Of a stretch of 64,000 nt of DNA, positions 9,700-20,000 are shown piece by piece; the first letter of the stretch is position 1; each line of letters starts with the position of its first letter. The notes beneath the pieces are model-generated. The model was given only the letters and a program-made list of their open reading frames with translations, made no database searches and was not told the DNA's origin. A program made the translations under genes and the position numbers. The stretch is from Diacronema lutheri (Eukaryota > Haptophyta > Pavlovophyceae > Pavlovales > Pavlovaceae): NCBI GenBank assembly GCA_019448385.1, contig JAGTXO010000009.1, forward strand, positions 186,001-250,000. The letters run 5' to 3'.

Positions 9700-10600
9700 C
9701 GCGCCGTGCACTGCCGCGCCTGGAAAGCCGTACGCGTCATCGAACGCCGTACGCGCCCGCTGGGGCTCGCTGCGCGTGAACAGCCGCGCGAGCGTCGTGA
9801 GGCCGGCGTTGAACGACCGCGACGAGCAGCGAGAGCGAGACAGAGGAGAAGTCGACGCCGAGCAGCGCGAGGTCGAACGCGCCGCGTGCGCCTGCCGCGC
9901 GGCTGCGCATCGTCACCCATCGCAGCAGCAGCGAGGAGCCGCCGACGAGCGCCGCGATGCCTCCAACCGAGCCGATCGCGCGCCACCGCGCGTCGGCGCC
10001 CAGCGGATCGCCCAGCGGATCGCGCCCACGCGTCCTCGTGATCAACGCCCAGCCTCGCGTGGGCGCGGTCGCGGTGGGGGGGAAGGGAGTTGATTACACG
10101 CCCGCGCTCATGCGCCCGAGCTCTCGCAGGCCGCCGAAGAGCGGCTGCCACTCGCCGTGACGCAGCGAACGCCCTGCCTCGCGAGCGAGCGCCGCCGCGC
10201 GAGCGCGCGGTCGGGTATCACGAGCCGGGGGAATAGTGCGCGTGAAGGCGCATCAGGTCCACGAGACGCCGGGCGCGGGACGGCGGGCCGCGGCAGGCGA
10301 GCACCAGATGGGACGGGTGCACGTTAAGAATGGCGGCAGGCGGCCCAGCTGCGCCCTAGCTCGGCAGACGACGGTCGACGGTGTATCCCACCGTGCGCCT
10401 GCGCTCTCCTTGGCGCGCGACGATCGCGCGCGACGCGCGCGAGCTTCGCCGTACGCCGTCCCAGTTATGCCACTGAACTCGCCTCCTCCACCCAATCTGG
10501 GGAGCATGCCGCCTTCGCCGGCTTGCTCCGCGTTTGCCCGCGCTCGATGCGTCCGGACCGGCACGTTGTCCACGCTTTCGTCTCCCACAGTGCCCGCGGG
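9700..10600 (-). other. Possible exons of an unrecognised membrane protein
   Basis: Several minus-strand pieces look like real protein but lie in different frames: VHPSHLVLACRG...RLVDLMRLHAHYSPG (about 10320-10220), EWQPLFGGLRELGRMSAG (about 10155-10105), a piece with two hydrophobic stretches (GSVGGIAALVGGSSLLLRW; FDLALLGVDFSSVSLSLLVAVV, about 9980-9810) and NAGLTTLARLFTRSEPQ (about 9800-9750). GTGTAA after the second piece could be a donor. They may be exons of one gene whose 3' end abuts the copia remnant. No family is assigned. The rest of 10160-10711 shows nothing further. Confidence 0.3.
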
Positions 10601-10711
10601 ACGCGTTAATGTTGTTAATACTTGCTCCCTTTAAAAACTCGTTCAAATGAACACCCGGGAATCTCTACGGAACTGGGGGATCTGGCCAGGATTCGCAAAT
10701 AGCACTCGTGC

Positions 10712-13317
10712 ATGGTGCGGGTTGATCATGAGGACGTCGAGCGCTCGCGGCCGCCTCGCCCACGGGTGGCGCGCTCACGCTGGGGCGCTGTATCCACGGC
10801 TAGCGTTTGTGTGAGCACTTCGCCCGCGTTCGCGCACGCTGTCGACAGCACGGCTGCCGTGGGCGAGCGGTCGCTACGTGGCCGCAAGGCCGGCTTTGCG
10901 AGCGTGACAACGCCGGTCGCCGACGTGGAGCGCGGCAGCGGGAGTCGCCGGACGAGCCACGTGGACAGCGCGGTGGCGATGCGCTCCTTCCTCGCCGACG
11001 CCAAGGCACAGGGCCGCACGCTCATCGTGCGCATCCAGCTCACGCCGATTGTGCTCGCCATTCTCGCGGCCGCGGCTGCGACGTTCGCGCTCGGCGCGGC
11101 GTCGCTGACCGGGCTGCCAAACCTGCTGCTCATCGCGTCCATCATTCTGCTGCTCGTCTCGCTGCAGCCCACGCAGCGCGTCGGCGTGCTCGCCACGTCG
11201 CTGCTGCTCGTTGCCCTCGCGCTGAGCGGCGCTGCGCTCGGCGTGCGCGCGGCGCACCTCGAGCACATGCGCGCGCGCGCGTGCTTCGCGGCGAGCGGCA
11301 CATGCTGCGCGGCGGGCATGAGCACGCTGCCGTGCTGGTACACGACGGGCTCGGTGTGGCACCAGCACGTCCAGGCGCTCGGCTTATTTGTCGGCGCGTG
11401 TCGCACTGTGGGCGTGCTGCTGCGCCGGCTGCCGGCGCGCGTGAGCACGGACCACATCTGGCGCGGCTGGGCGGAAATGTCCGCGCTCTCGGCGGCGGCC
11501 TTCACGTTTCGCGCGGTCACGATGGTGGTGGCTGGGCTCATGCCCAGCAGTCCCGCGCGTTTTGCCATTGCTGTGCTCCTCGCGCTCGTGCAGTTCGCGT
11601 TCGTGGCGTTCGCGCTTCGCTCGGACGCGCGGCTCGCCGCGCAGACGTGGCTCGCGTCACGCGGCGCGAAGGTCTCGACGGCGGTCGGGATCGCCGCGCT
11701 GATCGGCTCGCGCGAGATCGACGACGTGCACGCGCGTGCCATCGCCACGCTACGCTCGATTCGCCTCGACCAGCTGTGCGAGCAGGACTTTGCGTCCAAC
11801 GCCAACGACCCCGAGCTCTACGCGCGCTCGGCCGCCGCCGACTTTGGCTCGATCGACGCGTTCGTCTCGCACTCGTGGCGGGACGATGCGGCGACCAAGT
11901 GGGCGATGCTGCGCGCGTGGGGCGACGAGTTCAAGCGCGCCTCGGGCGGGCGCGAGCCGACTGTCTGGCTGGACAAGGCTTGGTGCGCGCTGCCTTGCCC
12001 TCACCGCCCGTGCACAGCGCGCCGCACGCGCTGGCGGGCGCGCGGCGCTCAGCCGCGCCGCGTCCGACTGTGCGCGCGCTCGCGCTCGTGCGCGCGCCCG
12101 CGCGCAGCATCGAGCCTGGCGACGTGGACGCGCAGATCGCGCTGCTGCCCGTGTACCTCGCATCGTGCACCACGTTCCTCGCGCTGTTCACCGACAGCTA
12201 CCTCGCGCGGCTGTGGTGCGTCGTCGAGCTCTTCGTGTGGATGCACGTCGGGGACCACGCGGCGATCGCCATCTGCCTGCCGCACGGCCTCGACGGACGC
12301 GCGCGCCCGCTCACACGCGCGGACACGCCGCCGCGGGCGCGGCGCAACGCGGCACGCATGATGGCCGGCTGCGTGGTAAGCCCCACGCCGCTCACGACGA
12401 TGGCCGCTAAAGCGCGCGCGTCGCCGGGCGCGGCGTCGCGGCACGACGCCGACGCGACGGACATTTGGGCCGACGGGGCCGCCGCGCGCGCGACGGTTGT
12501 CGCGCACGCGCGGCGCAAGCTGGCCGCCTTCTCCGCGCGCGCCGCCGAGTGCGCGAGCGCGAGCACGCACGACCGGCTGCTCCTCGTGATCGAGACGGGC
12601 TTTGGCGACCTCGAGCAGTTCGACGCGCACGTACGCTCGGTGCTTGACGGCGCCGTCGACGAGGCAGCCGAGCGGCTCGAGCGCGCCGCCGCGTGTTGCG
12701 CTTCGTGCGAGCATTCGTCGCCCTCGCCGCCCTCCTCATGGCGCCGTCGTCGCCTCAGCTCGCTCTCCCTCTCGATGCAGGCGCTCGCCGTGCTTGCCGC
12801 GGGCGGTGGCAGCGGGAGCGTGACGAGCAGCGACGATGGCGACGAGTCGGGCAGCGCCAGCCGCTGGCCGTCGCCTCCACGCTGGACAGGCGGCAGCTCG
12901 CACAGGTGGCGCGCGCGGCCGCCAGCGCACGTGCTAACGAAGCGCGACAATCGGCGGGTCGCGCCGTTGCCACCGACGGCGGGAGCGCGCACAGCCGATG
13001 GGTCATCGTCGTGGAGCTCGGCGAGCGCGGAGTCGCCCTTCGCGCCCGATGCGCTGCTGCGCGGTGTGCAGTCGATCGACGGCGAGGAGGCGCGTGCGCC
13101 AGCATTTGCGCTGCACGTGCCGTCGACACTCGCGACGATCGTGGACAACTCGCCCGCGGGCGTGCGGCTCGCGCAGAGCGCCGAGCGTCGGCTACACCCG
13201 CGCGCCGCCGCCGTGCTCGATCCGGACGGGCTGCGGATGCTCGCCGCGTCGCTCTCCACAAGGGCCGCGGCGGTCGTGGAGGAGGGCTCGCCCGTTGCGC
13301 TTCCTCTAGGCTGCTAG
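10712..13317 (+). CDS. Multi-pass membrane protein with TIR-like domain
   Basis: Exons 10712-11982 and 12108-13317 give about 826 residues. The intron is 125 nt (GTGCGC...GCGCAG); the split codon restores Cys in DKACIEPGDVD. Residues about 110-330 contain five to six hydrophobic segments. A TIR-like domain follows: IDAFVSHSWRDD near residue 385, then VWLDKACI, LLPVYLASCTTFLALFTDSY and RLWCVVELFVW. This FVSHSW...RLWCxxEL pattern is a large, poorly characterised family in algae and other protists. Bacterial and plant TIR domains cleave NAD or scaffold signalling; activity here is unknown. The last ~200 residues are Ser/Gly-rich and may hide another intron. The first in-frame ATG is used; the ATG at residue 89 is an alternative start. 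Confidence 0.65.
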
Positions 13318-13357
13318 CACGGCCCTCAAATGCGCTGACGCACTCGGCACTCCCAAT

Positions 13358-14953
13358 TTAACGGGCCGCGGCGCCCTCAGCGTCCTCGCGCCCGAGCGGC
13401 GCGGTTGAGTGAAGCAGCGCCTCGTCGCCCATCACGGCGCAGAGCATGTCCGCCGTGTCGCGCAGCAGCAGCTCGGCTGCGTCGAGGCCGAGGCCGTCGG
13501 GCTGCGCCGGGAGTGCGGCCGTCGGCGGCAACTCGAGCGAATTGCCCTCGTCGGCGGACGTGCGGCGCGCGCGCGCGGCGGCGGCGGCCGCCGCGCTCGC
13601 GCTCGCCTCGGCCGCCGCGACGAGGTGCCTCTGCAGCGCGTGGTGCCACAGCTGCGCGCGCGCCTGCGCCGACTCGGCCGCGCCAGCCGCGCGCGTGCCG
13701 CCCGCCTCGCCCAGCCTGCGCTCGCGCGCACGCTGCAGCGCGCGCAGCGCGCCCGCCGAGTGGAAGTGCTGCCAGTGCGGCAGCCATGCTGCGAGCACGC
13801 CGTCCGCTTCGCGCGCCACGAGCTGGTGGCGGTGCGCCGCCGCGTCGGCGCGCTTGACGGCGGTCTGGAGCGAGCGCGTGAGCGCGACGAGCTTGTCGCG
13901 CGAGACGGTCATCTGGGCGAGCTCCGTCGCCTTGGACGCAAGCGCCTGCTCCACGCCCGCGATCGCGGCCGCGCGCTCGAGCGCCGCGTCGCGCGCCGCC
14001 TCGGCCAGCCGCGCGCGCGCGCCGAGCGCCGCGAGCTGCTCGTCCTTGGCGGCCATCATGTGCTCGCACAGCTCGACGTGCGCGTCCCACACGTGCGCGA
14101 GGAGCTGGCCGCGCTCGGCGATGTGCGTGCCCACCTGCCGCGCAAGCTCGTGCGCGCCCGTGGCGTACACGGCGTGCAGCTCGCCAAAGAGCCGGTCCGC
14201 CGAGCTGGACGCGCGCAGCAGCTCGCGCAGCGACGCGCCATCGGCCGGCACGCCGTTCGCGCGCGCGATCGCGCCGACCATCTCGTTGAGCGCGACGCGC
14301 AGCAGCTCCACCTCGCGCCGACCGGATGGCCGCGGCGACGGGAACGAGGGCACGCGCCACGCGTCGGCGGCCGCGTCCCACGCCGCGCCGTCCGCGAGCG
14401 TCGCGGGCAGCACGGGCAGCAGCTGTTGCGCCTCGCGCTTGGAGAGGGGCAGCCGCGACTCGGGCGAGAGGATTGATGCACTCAACCCACGCAGCTGCGC
14501 CCGCGGCGATGCGTCCTGCAGGTACGACACGTCGCGCGACGGCGCGCCGCCAAACGCGCACGCCGCGCCGACGCCGCCGCTCGCAGCCGTTCGCGCGAAC
14601 GCGCCGCCGGCCGTGCCGCCCCGCGCGGGCGGCGGGGGCGCGTCAGCGCGCGCGCCCAACGCCAAGTGCGAGCTGCCGGCGAACGACGGCTCGGACGGCG
14701 CCGCACCGGCCCTCCGTGGCAGCCGCGGCACCACGTTCTTGCGCGCGCGCGGCGAGAGCTCGCGTGGCTCGGCGCCGGCCAACGGCGGGCTCGCGGTGGT
14801 GCGCGCGAACGGCCGGCGCGGCGCGTCGAGCACGCCGTCAGTGCGACCGTCCTCGAAGAGTGCGGCCGCACGCCGCTGCGCGGCCTCCACCTGCGCCAGG
14901 TGCCAGCGCAGCTCTACGCCGCGCGGGCTCTCCGCCCCATCGTGAACGGACAT
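13358..14953 (-). CDS. Axonemal dynein light-chain (p28) domain protein, AXDND1-like
   Basis: 531 residues, one exon. The N-terminal ~150 residues are low complexity. A segment of the type ILSPESRLPLSKREAQQLLP precedes the core near residue 165. The core (about 250-300) reads LFGELHAVYATGAHELARQV...ERGQLLAHVWDAHVELCEHM. This fits the axonemal dynein light-chain/p28 pattern of an ELxRQV helix followed by ERGxLL and a long coiled coil. Here the coil runs to about residue 400 with heptad-like Ala/Leu/Glu/Arg. p28 proteins bind inner-arm dyneins; AXDND1-like relatives share the domain in larger proteins. The start chosen is the ATG 84 bp from the divergent ABCG start. Domain assignment is moderate, ortholog uncertain. 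Confidence 0.5.
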   Translation of the reverse strand: MSVHDGAESPRGVELRWHLAQVEAAQRRAAALFEDGRTDGVLDAPRRPFARTTASPPLAGAEPRELSPRARKNVVPRLPRRAGAAPSEPSFAGSSHLALGARADAPPPPARGGTAGGAFARTAASGGVGAACAFGGAPSRDVSYLQDASPRAQLRGLSASILSPESRLPLSKREAQQLLPVLPATLADGAAWDAAADAWRVPSFPSPRPSGRREVELLRVALNEMVGAIARANGVPADGASLRELLRASSSADRLFGELHAVYATGAHELARQVGTHIAERGQLLAHVWDAHVELCEHMMAAKDEQLAALGARARLAEAARDAALERAAAIAGVEQALASKATELAQMTVSRDKLVALTRSLQTAVKRADAAAHRHQLVAREADGVLAAWLPHWQHFHSAGALRALQRARERRLGEAGGTRAAGAAESAQARAQLWHHALQRHLVAAAEASASAAAAAAARARRTSADEGNSLELPPTAALPAQPDGLGLDAAELLLRDTADMLCAVMGDEALLHSTAPLGREDAEGAAAR

Positions 14954-15037
14954 GGTCCGGACGGTGATGTCCTGATCAATGTTCCGGGAGCGACTTCTCT
15001 CGGGGGAATGTCGGTGGATTAATAATAGTAAACGTCC
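14954..15037. promoter_or_regulatory. 84-bp shared promoter between divergent genes
   Basis: This is the whole space between the start codons of the axonemal-domain gene (-) and the ABCG gene (+). It is noticeably richer in A+T than the coding DNA, with TTAATAATAGTAAA next to the ABCG start. No TATA box is at a conventional distance. It must hold both core promoters unless untranslated exons lie elsewhere. Confidence 0.4.
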
Positions 15038-17050
15038 ATGACGAAGAATCAAGCGAACGTCGTGATGCCGGCCGCGCCGTCCACGGACGTGGCGCTGGAC
15101 ATTCCGCGCACCGCGCGAGGCGCGGGGAAGGGTCCGACCCTCTCGTTTGAGAACCTCTCGTTCAAGGCCGGCTCTCGCGAGATCCTCAAGTCGATGTCGG
15201 GCGTCATCAAGAGCGGCGAGGTCGTGGCAATCATGGGGCCGTCCGGCGCGGGCAAGACGTCGCTGCTCAACATCCTTGCCGGCCGCGTGGCGTCGGACCG
15301 CACCAAGACAATCACCGGCCGCGTGCTCGTCGACGGGCACGAAGTCGACCCGGTCGGCTTCCGCAGCCAGGTGGCGTACGTGATGCAGCAGGACGCGTTG
15401 CTGCCCTTCACCACGCCGCGCGAGGCGCTCCGCTTCTCGGCGTACCTCCGCCGGCCGCGCGCCGAGCCGCGCGCGAGCAAGGATGGGATTGTCGACGAGA
15501 TGCTTGAGAGCCTCCGGCTCTCAACGTGCGCGGACACATTCGTCGGCAACGAGTACGTCAAGGGGCTTTCGGGCGGCGAGAAGAAGCGCACGGCGATCGG
15601 CGTCGAGCTCGTGACCGAGCCTTCGATCATCTTCCTCGACGAGCCGACGTCCGGGCTCGATTCGTACGGCGCGCACTCGACAATCGAGATGCTCAAGGAC
15701 ATCGCCGTCTCGCACGCGCGGCTGTGCGTATGCACGATCCACCAGCCGTCGTCTGAGATTTTTGCCCTTTTCGACAAGGTCATCTTCGTCTCGCGCGGGC
15801 AGGTTGCCTACGCGGGCGCGGCGAGCGGGCTGCACGCCGCGTGCGCGTCTGCGGGCATGCCGATCCCGCCCAACTACAACCCGTCCGACCACGTGATGTA
15901 CAAGCTGCAGATGGAGGCGCAGGAGAAGGTGATGGCGATCCGCGAAGCCAACCTCGCCGCGCTCCCCGCCGACGAGCGCCCGCCGAGCGCCGGCGCCGAC
16001 GGCGGCAAGGGCGCGGCGATGCGCGCGATCGCGCGGCTGTCGAACAACGCGCTGTGCGAGCGCCGCACGGTGCAGGCGCCGTGGGCGCTGCAGCTGTGGC
16101 TGCTGTACAAGCGGGAGACGCTCAACGTGCTGCGCGACCGCGGCGGCCTGATCGCGCGCTACTCGATCCCGCTCTTTTTGAATTTGCTCAACGGCCTCAT
16201 CTTCTTCCGCGCGGGCGAGGGCAACGACATCGCGACCGTCTTCGGCGCGCTCGTGCAGATCTTCATCTCCGCCATGTTTGGCTCGGCACAGCCAATGATC
16301 CTCGCCTTCCCCTTGGAGCGGCCCATCTTCCTGCGCGAGTACGCGACCAACACCTACTCGGGCTCGGCCTACTTTTTGTCCAAGAGCGCGGTCGACCTGC
16401 CCATGTCGCTCTCGCTCGCGCTGATGGCGCTGCTCGTCACGTATTGGCTCATCGGCTTCCAGGGCTCCTTCATCCTCTTTGTGCTCCAGTACTGGATCAT
16501 TGGCCAGGTCTCCGTCTCCGCCGCGCTGCTCCTCGGCTCGCTCGCGCAGTCGACGGAGGTGGCGATGCAGGTGACGCCCCTCGTCTTCGTGCCGCAGCTG
16601 CTCTTCGCTGGCTTCTTTATCAAGATCACGCAGATCCCCGTGTGGCTGCGCTGGGCGCAGTACCTCTGCTCATTGAAATTCACCCTCAACCTCGTGATGG
16701 CCAACGAGTTTGGCGACTGCGCGCTGCAGCCGACCGAGCGCGGCGCGCAGTGCGCCTTCTTCCTCGACGCCAACCAGGTCCAGCTCGACCAGCAGTGGCG
16801 CGACGCGGTGCGCGCGCGCGGCGAGGACGGCGCGCGCGTCCCCGCGCCGCGCGCCGCGATTAGGGGGGGAAGAGGTGGGTGGGGGGGGGGGGGGCGCAGC
16901 GCCGCCGCTCACACGCCCACTTTCCGGCCGGCCGCCGCGCTCCCGATGCCGGCGCGCGCTGTGCAGGGCATCCTGATCGCGCTCTTCGTCGGCTTCCAGC
17001 TGCTGGCGTACCTGGCGCTGACCACAAAGGCGAATGGCAACGTTCAGTGA
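15038..17050 (+). CDS. ABCG-type half transporter
   Basis: Exons 15038-16807 and 16967-17050 give about 617 residues. The intron (16808-16966, GTGCGC...GTGCAG, phase 0) has no stop and is a multiple of three, so unspliced mRNA stays open. The order is nucleotide-binding domain first, then membrane domain. Walker A is GPSGAGKTSLLN near residue 67, the signature LSGGEKKR near 172 and Walker B IIFLDEPTSGLDS, followed by the ABCG-typical TIHQPSSEIF. Six membrane helices follow, the last one completed by the small final exon (GILIALFVGFQLLAYLAL). Half transporters of this subfamily dimerise to export lipids, sterols or hydrophobic compounds; the substrate is unknown. Its stop overlaps the stop of the convergent SMC gene. 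Confidence 0.9.
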   Translation: MTKNQANVVMPAAPSTDVALDIPRTARGAGKGPTLSFENLSFKAGSREILKSMSGVIKSGEVVAIMGPSGAGKTSLLNILAGRVASDRTKTITGRVLVDGHEVDPVGFRSQVAYVMQQDALLPFTTPREALRFSAYLRRPRAEPRASKDGIVDEMLESLRLSTCADTFVGNEYVKGLSGGEKKRTAIGVELVTEPSIIFLDEPTSGLDSYGAHSTIEMLKDIAVSHARLCVCTIHQPSSEIFALFDKVIFVSRGQVAYAGAASGLHAACASAGMPIPPNYNPSDHVMYKLQMEAQEKVMAIREANLAALPADERPPSAGADGGKGAAMRAIARLSNNALCERRTVQAPWALQLWLLYKRETLNVLRDRGGLIARYSIPLFLNLLNGLIFFRAGEGNDIATVFGALVQIFISAMFGSAQPMILAFPLERPIFLREYATNTYSGSAYFLSKSAVDLPMSLSLALMALLVTYWLIGFQGSFILFVLQYWIIGQVSVSAALLLGSLAQSTEVAMQVTPLVFVPQLLFAGFFIKITQIPVWLRWAQYLCSLKFTLNLVMANEFGDCALQPTERGAQCAFFLDANQVQLDQQWRDAVRARGEDGARVPAPRAAIRGGRGGWGGGGRSAAAHTPTFRPAAALPMPARAVQGILIALFVGFQLLAYLALTTKANGNVQ

Positions 17051-20000
17051 GCGGGAGAAAGAGCGCAAGGGTTGGAGGGGGAAGGATGTCGGATGCTGCA
17101 CACCGCTGATGCTTGAAATCTGTCAGCGCTCGGAGCTGTGCTCACGAGCCCGCCGTCCGCAGACGCCTGTCCCTCGTCGCCGTCGAGCGCAAGCGTGACC
17201 GAGTGGGCGGAGCCGTGCAGCGGGAAGATGCCCGTGAGCGATCCTGCGCGCTCGATGAGCTGCAGCCGCAACGAGACGCAGATGGCCTGCGTGCGGCCGC
17301 GCCGCGCGCGCAGCACGTCGACGACGCGCAGCACGTTGCGCGAGTCGAGCGCCGAGTCGATCTCGTCGAGCAGCAGCAATGGCAGCGGCGGCTGCGCGCT
17401 CTCGCCGAGCGCGAGGTGTGCCGAGATCGCGAGCAGCTGCTGCTGGCCGCCCGAGAGCGCTGCAAACTCGCGCCACGGTTGCCCTCGCGTGCGCGCGATC
17501 GCGCGGAGCGCGCCGCGCGCGCCGCGCGCGATCGGCGCGCCGCTTGCTGGCGCGGCCAGCCGGCCGAGCGCAGCGCCAACCGCGACGCCGCCCGCACCCG
17601 CGGGCGCGAGCTCGCCCTCTGCGCTCGCCGTCGCGCCGCAGCCGGCCGCTCCGTCCGACTCCGTCGCGCTCAGCTCGAGGGTCGCGTCCGCGCCGGGGCT
17701 GAGCTGCGCAAAGAGGCGCGAAAGCCTCGCGTTGGCTGCCGCGAGCGCCGCGTCAAAGGCCGCCTGCCGGTCCGCCTCGCGCTCGACCAGCTCGGCGCTC
17801 AGCGCGCGCGCGCGCGCGTGCGTCGCGCGGCGCTCCACCCGCGCCACGCGCAGCGCGTCCACCGCCGTCGGCAGCGCAGCGAGGGTCGGGTCCGCCGAGA
17901 GGGCGCGCGCGCGCTGCTCGAGGGCGGACAGCTCGGCGTCAAGCGCGCTCGCCTCGTCGTGCATGCGCGCGGACTGCGCCGCGCAGCGCAGCAGCGCCTT
18001 GCTGCACGCGCGGCGGGGCAGACCAGCGGCTGCCGACGCCTCGGCCTCGCGCTCTTCAGCCGCCTGCGCGCCCTCCGCGCCGGCGGCGGATGGCTGCGGC
18101 AAGGTCGCACCCAGCGCGCCATCGTCAGCATGCACCACGCGCGCGGCGCGCGCGGCGGACGCCTGCTTGGCGCGCGTAGCGCCACGCGCGGCGCCGTGCC
18201 GCAGTTGCGATTCGCCTCCGTCGTCGCTGACCTCGCCGTCGGCACTTTGGTCGCGAGCGCCGTCGATACCATCGTCATTGGTGCGCATGTCAGCCGCGAG
18301 AGGCCGCGCATCGGCGGCCTCTGCGGTCGCCAGCGCGGCCGCGACGAGCTGCGCGAGCTCACGAGCGTCGCCATCGAGCTCGGCTGCGACCGCGCGCACC
18401 GCGCTCTCCTGCGCTTCGAGCGCGCGCGCCGCCTCGCTGGCGCTCATAGCCTTGCGCCTCGCGCTCGCCAGCTCGCGCCGGGCCTCGGCTGCCCGCGCCT
18501 CCGCGTCGGCCGAGCAGCGCGTTGCGCCGCGCAGCGCAGCCGCGTCCTCACGCCGCACCTTCGCAGCGTTCGCGCGCTCCTTGGTCGCCAGCTCGAGCGC
18601 GTCGCGCGCGTGCGTCACGTCGAGCGATGTGCCGGCGGCGGGCCCGTCACGAGGCGGCGCTACGCTGCCAGCGCGCGCCGCAAGCGTCACGCCGCCCTCG
18701 CCATCGGCTGCAACGCCCTCACCGCCGTCGCGCACCCGCTGGGCGACGCGGCGCGGCGGCTCAAGCGCGTTTGACTCGTGCAGCGGGTGCGCCAGAGCGG
18801 CGGCGCCGACGCCGCCCGCGTGCGCGGTGGCGAGCGCGCGCTTGCGCTTGTGCCCCAGCTGAGCGAGGCTCGACTCGGCCTCGCGCGCCGCCGCGCGCGC
18901 GCGCTCGAGGTCGTCGGCGAGGTCGGACGCGCATCGCCATCGCGCCGCTGGCCGGAGGAGCGGCTCGAGGCTGCGCAGCCGCGCGCGCAGCTCGGCGGCG
19001 GCCGCCTCGCGCGCCTCCGTGCCGCGCGCGCGCGTGCGCGCGCACGGCACGCCCGCTGCCGGAGGCGCGGACGACGGCGCAGCCAGCGTGCGCGCTGGCC
19101 GGCTCCTCTCGCGCGCGGCCGCCGCCTCGGCGTTGGCTGCGGCCAGACTGCGTGCGGCCGCCTCGACGGTGGCTGCCGCGCGCGCGCGCTCGGCCATCGC
19201 GGCGGCCGCTTTGTCAAGCGCCTCGGCTCGGCTCGCGGCCGCGGCGGCGTTGGCAGCGGCGCAGTCCGCTGCCGCTTGCGCGGCGAGCAGCGCGTCGTGC
19301 GCCGCGCGCTCCGCCGCGCTCGCCGCGTCCGCAGCGGCGTCCGTTGCGCTCGCCTGTCGCGGCAGCTGGTGCGCGTGCGCGTGCGCGCCGCGCGCGTCGT
19401 CGACGGGCCGCTCGTGCGATCGCGCGACAAGCGGCTGCGCGGCGACAAAGTCGGCATGGCGCATGAGCGCGTATGGCTCGATGGGCGCGCGCACAGCAGC
19501 CGTGCCGCCCGCGCCGCTCGGCGGGCTGCGTGAGCCGCCCGCCGAGCGGATCTCGCCGCGCCGGAGGAAGACGCGTCCGTCCAGCGTGACGCAGTCGTAG
19601 CTGCGCGCGAGCGGGCGCGGGCCGCGCTCGCCCGGCCGCTGGTGCTGCGAGGGAAGCGACGGCTGCTGCGCCGTGACGGGCTGCTGCGCGTGCGCAGCTG
19701 AAGCGCGAGGCGGGCGCGAGAGCCGCTCGGCGTCCACCGCGTCCTCGCACAGCAACCACCCCGCCGCGAGGAGCTCAACAGCGCCACGCATCGCCGGCGC
19801 GCAGCCGATCGCGTCGACGAGCCACGTGCTGCCGCGCGGCGCCGCGCCGCGCGGCGTTTGCGCTGCCGTCGCGGCTTCCGCGCGCAGCACGCCCCACACT
19901 GCGCCGACGCGCTCTTGCTTGAAGCGCGCGCAGACCGCCTCCGCGTGCGCGCGCGTCTCGACGATGATCCCGTCGCGCAGCCCGCCGGCGAGCGCCGCGG

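Noticed and set aside
11736-12410. Arg-rich open frames antisense or out of frame to most genes
   Set aside because: In this G+C-rich DNA, stop codons are rare in every frame; these frames have Arg/Ala/Pro bias, no motifs and overlap recognised genes.
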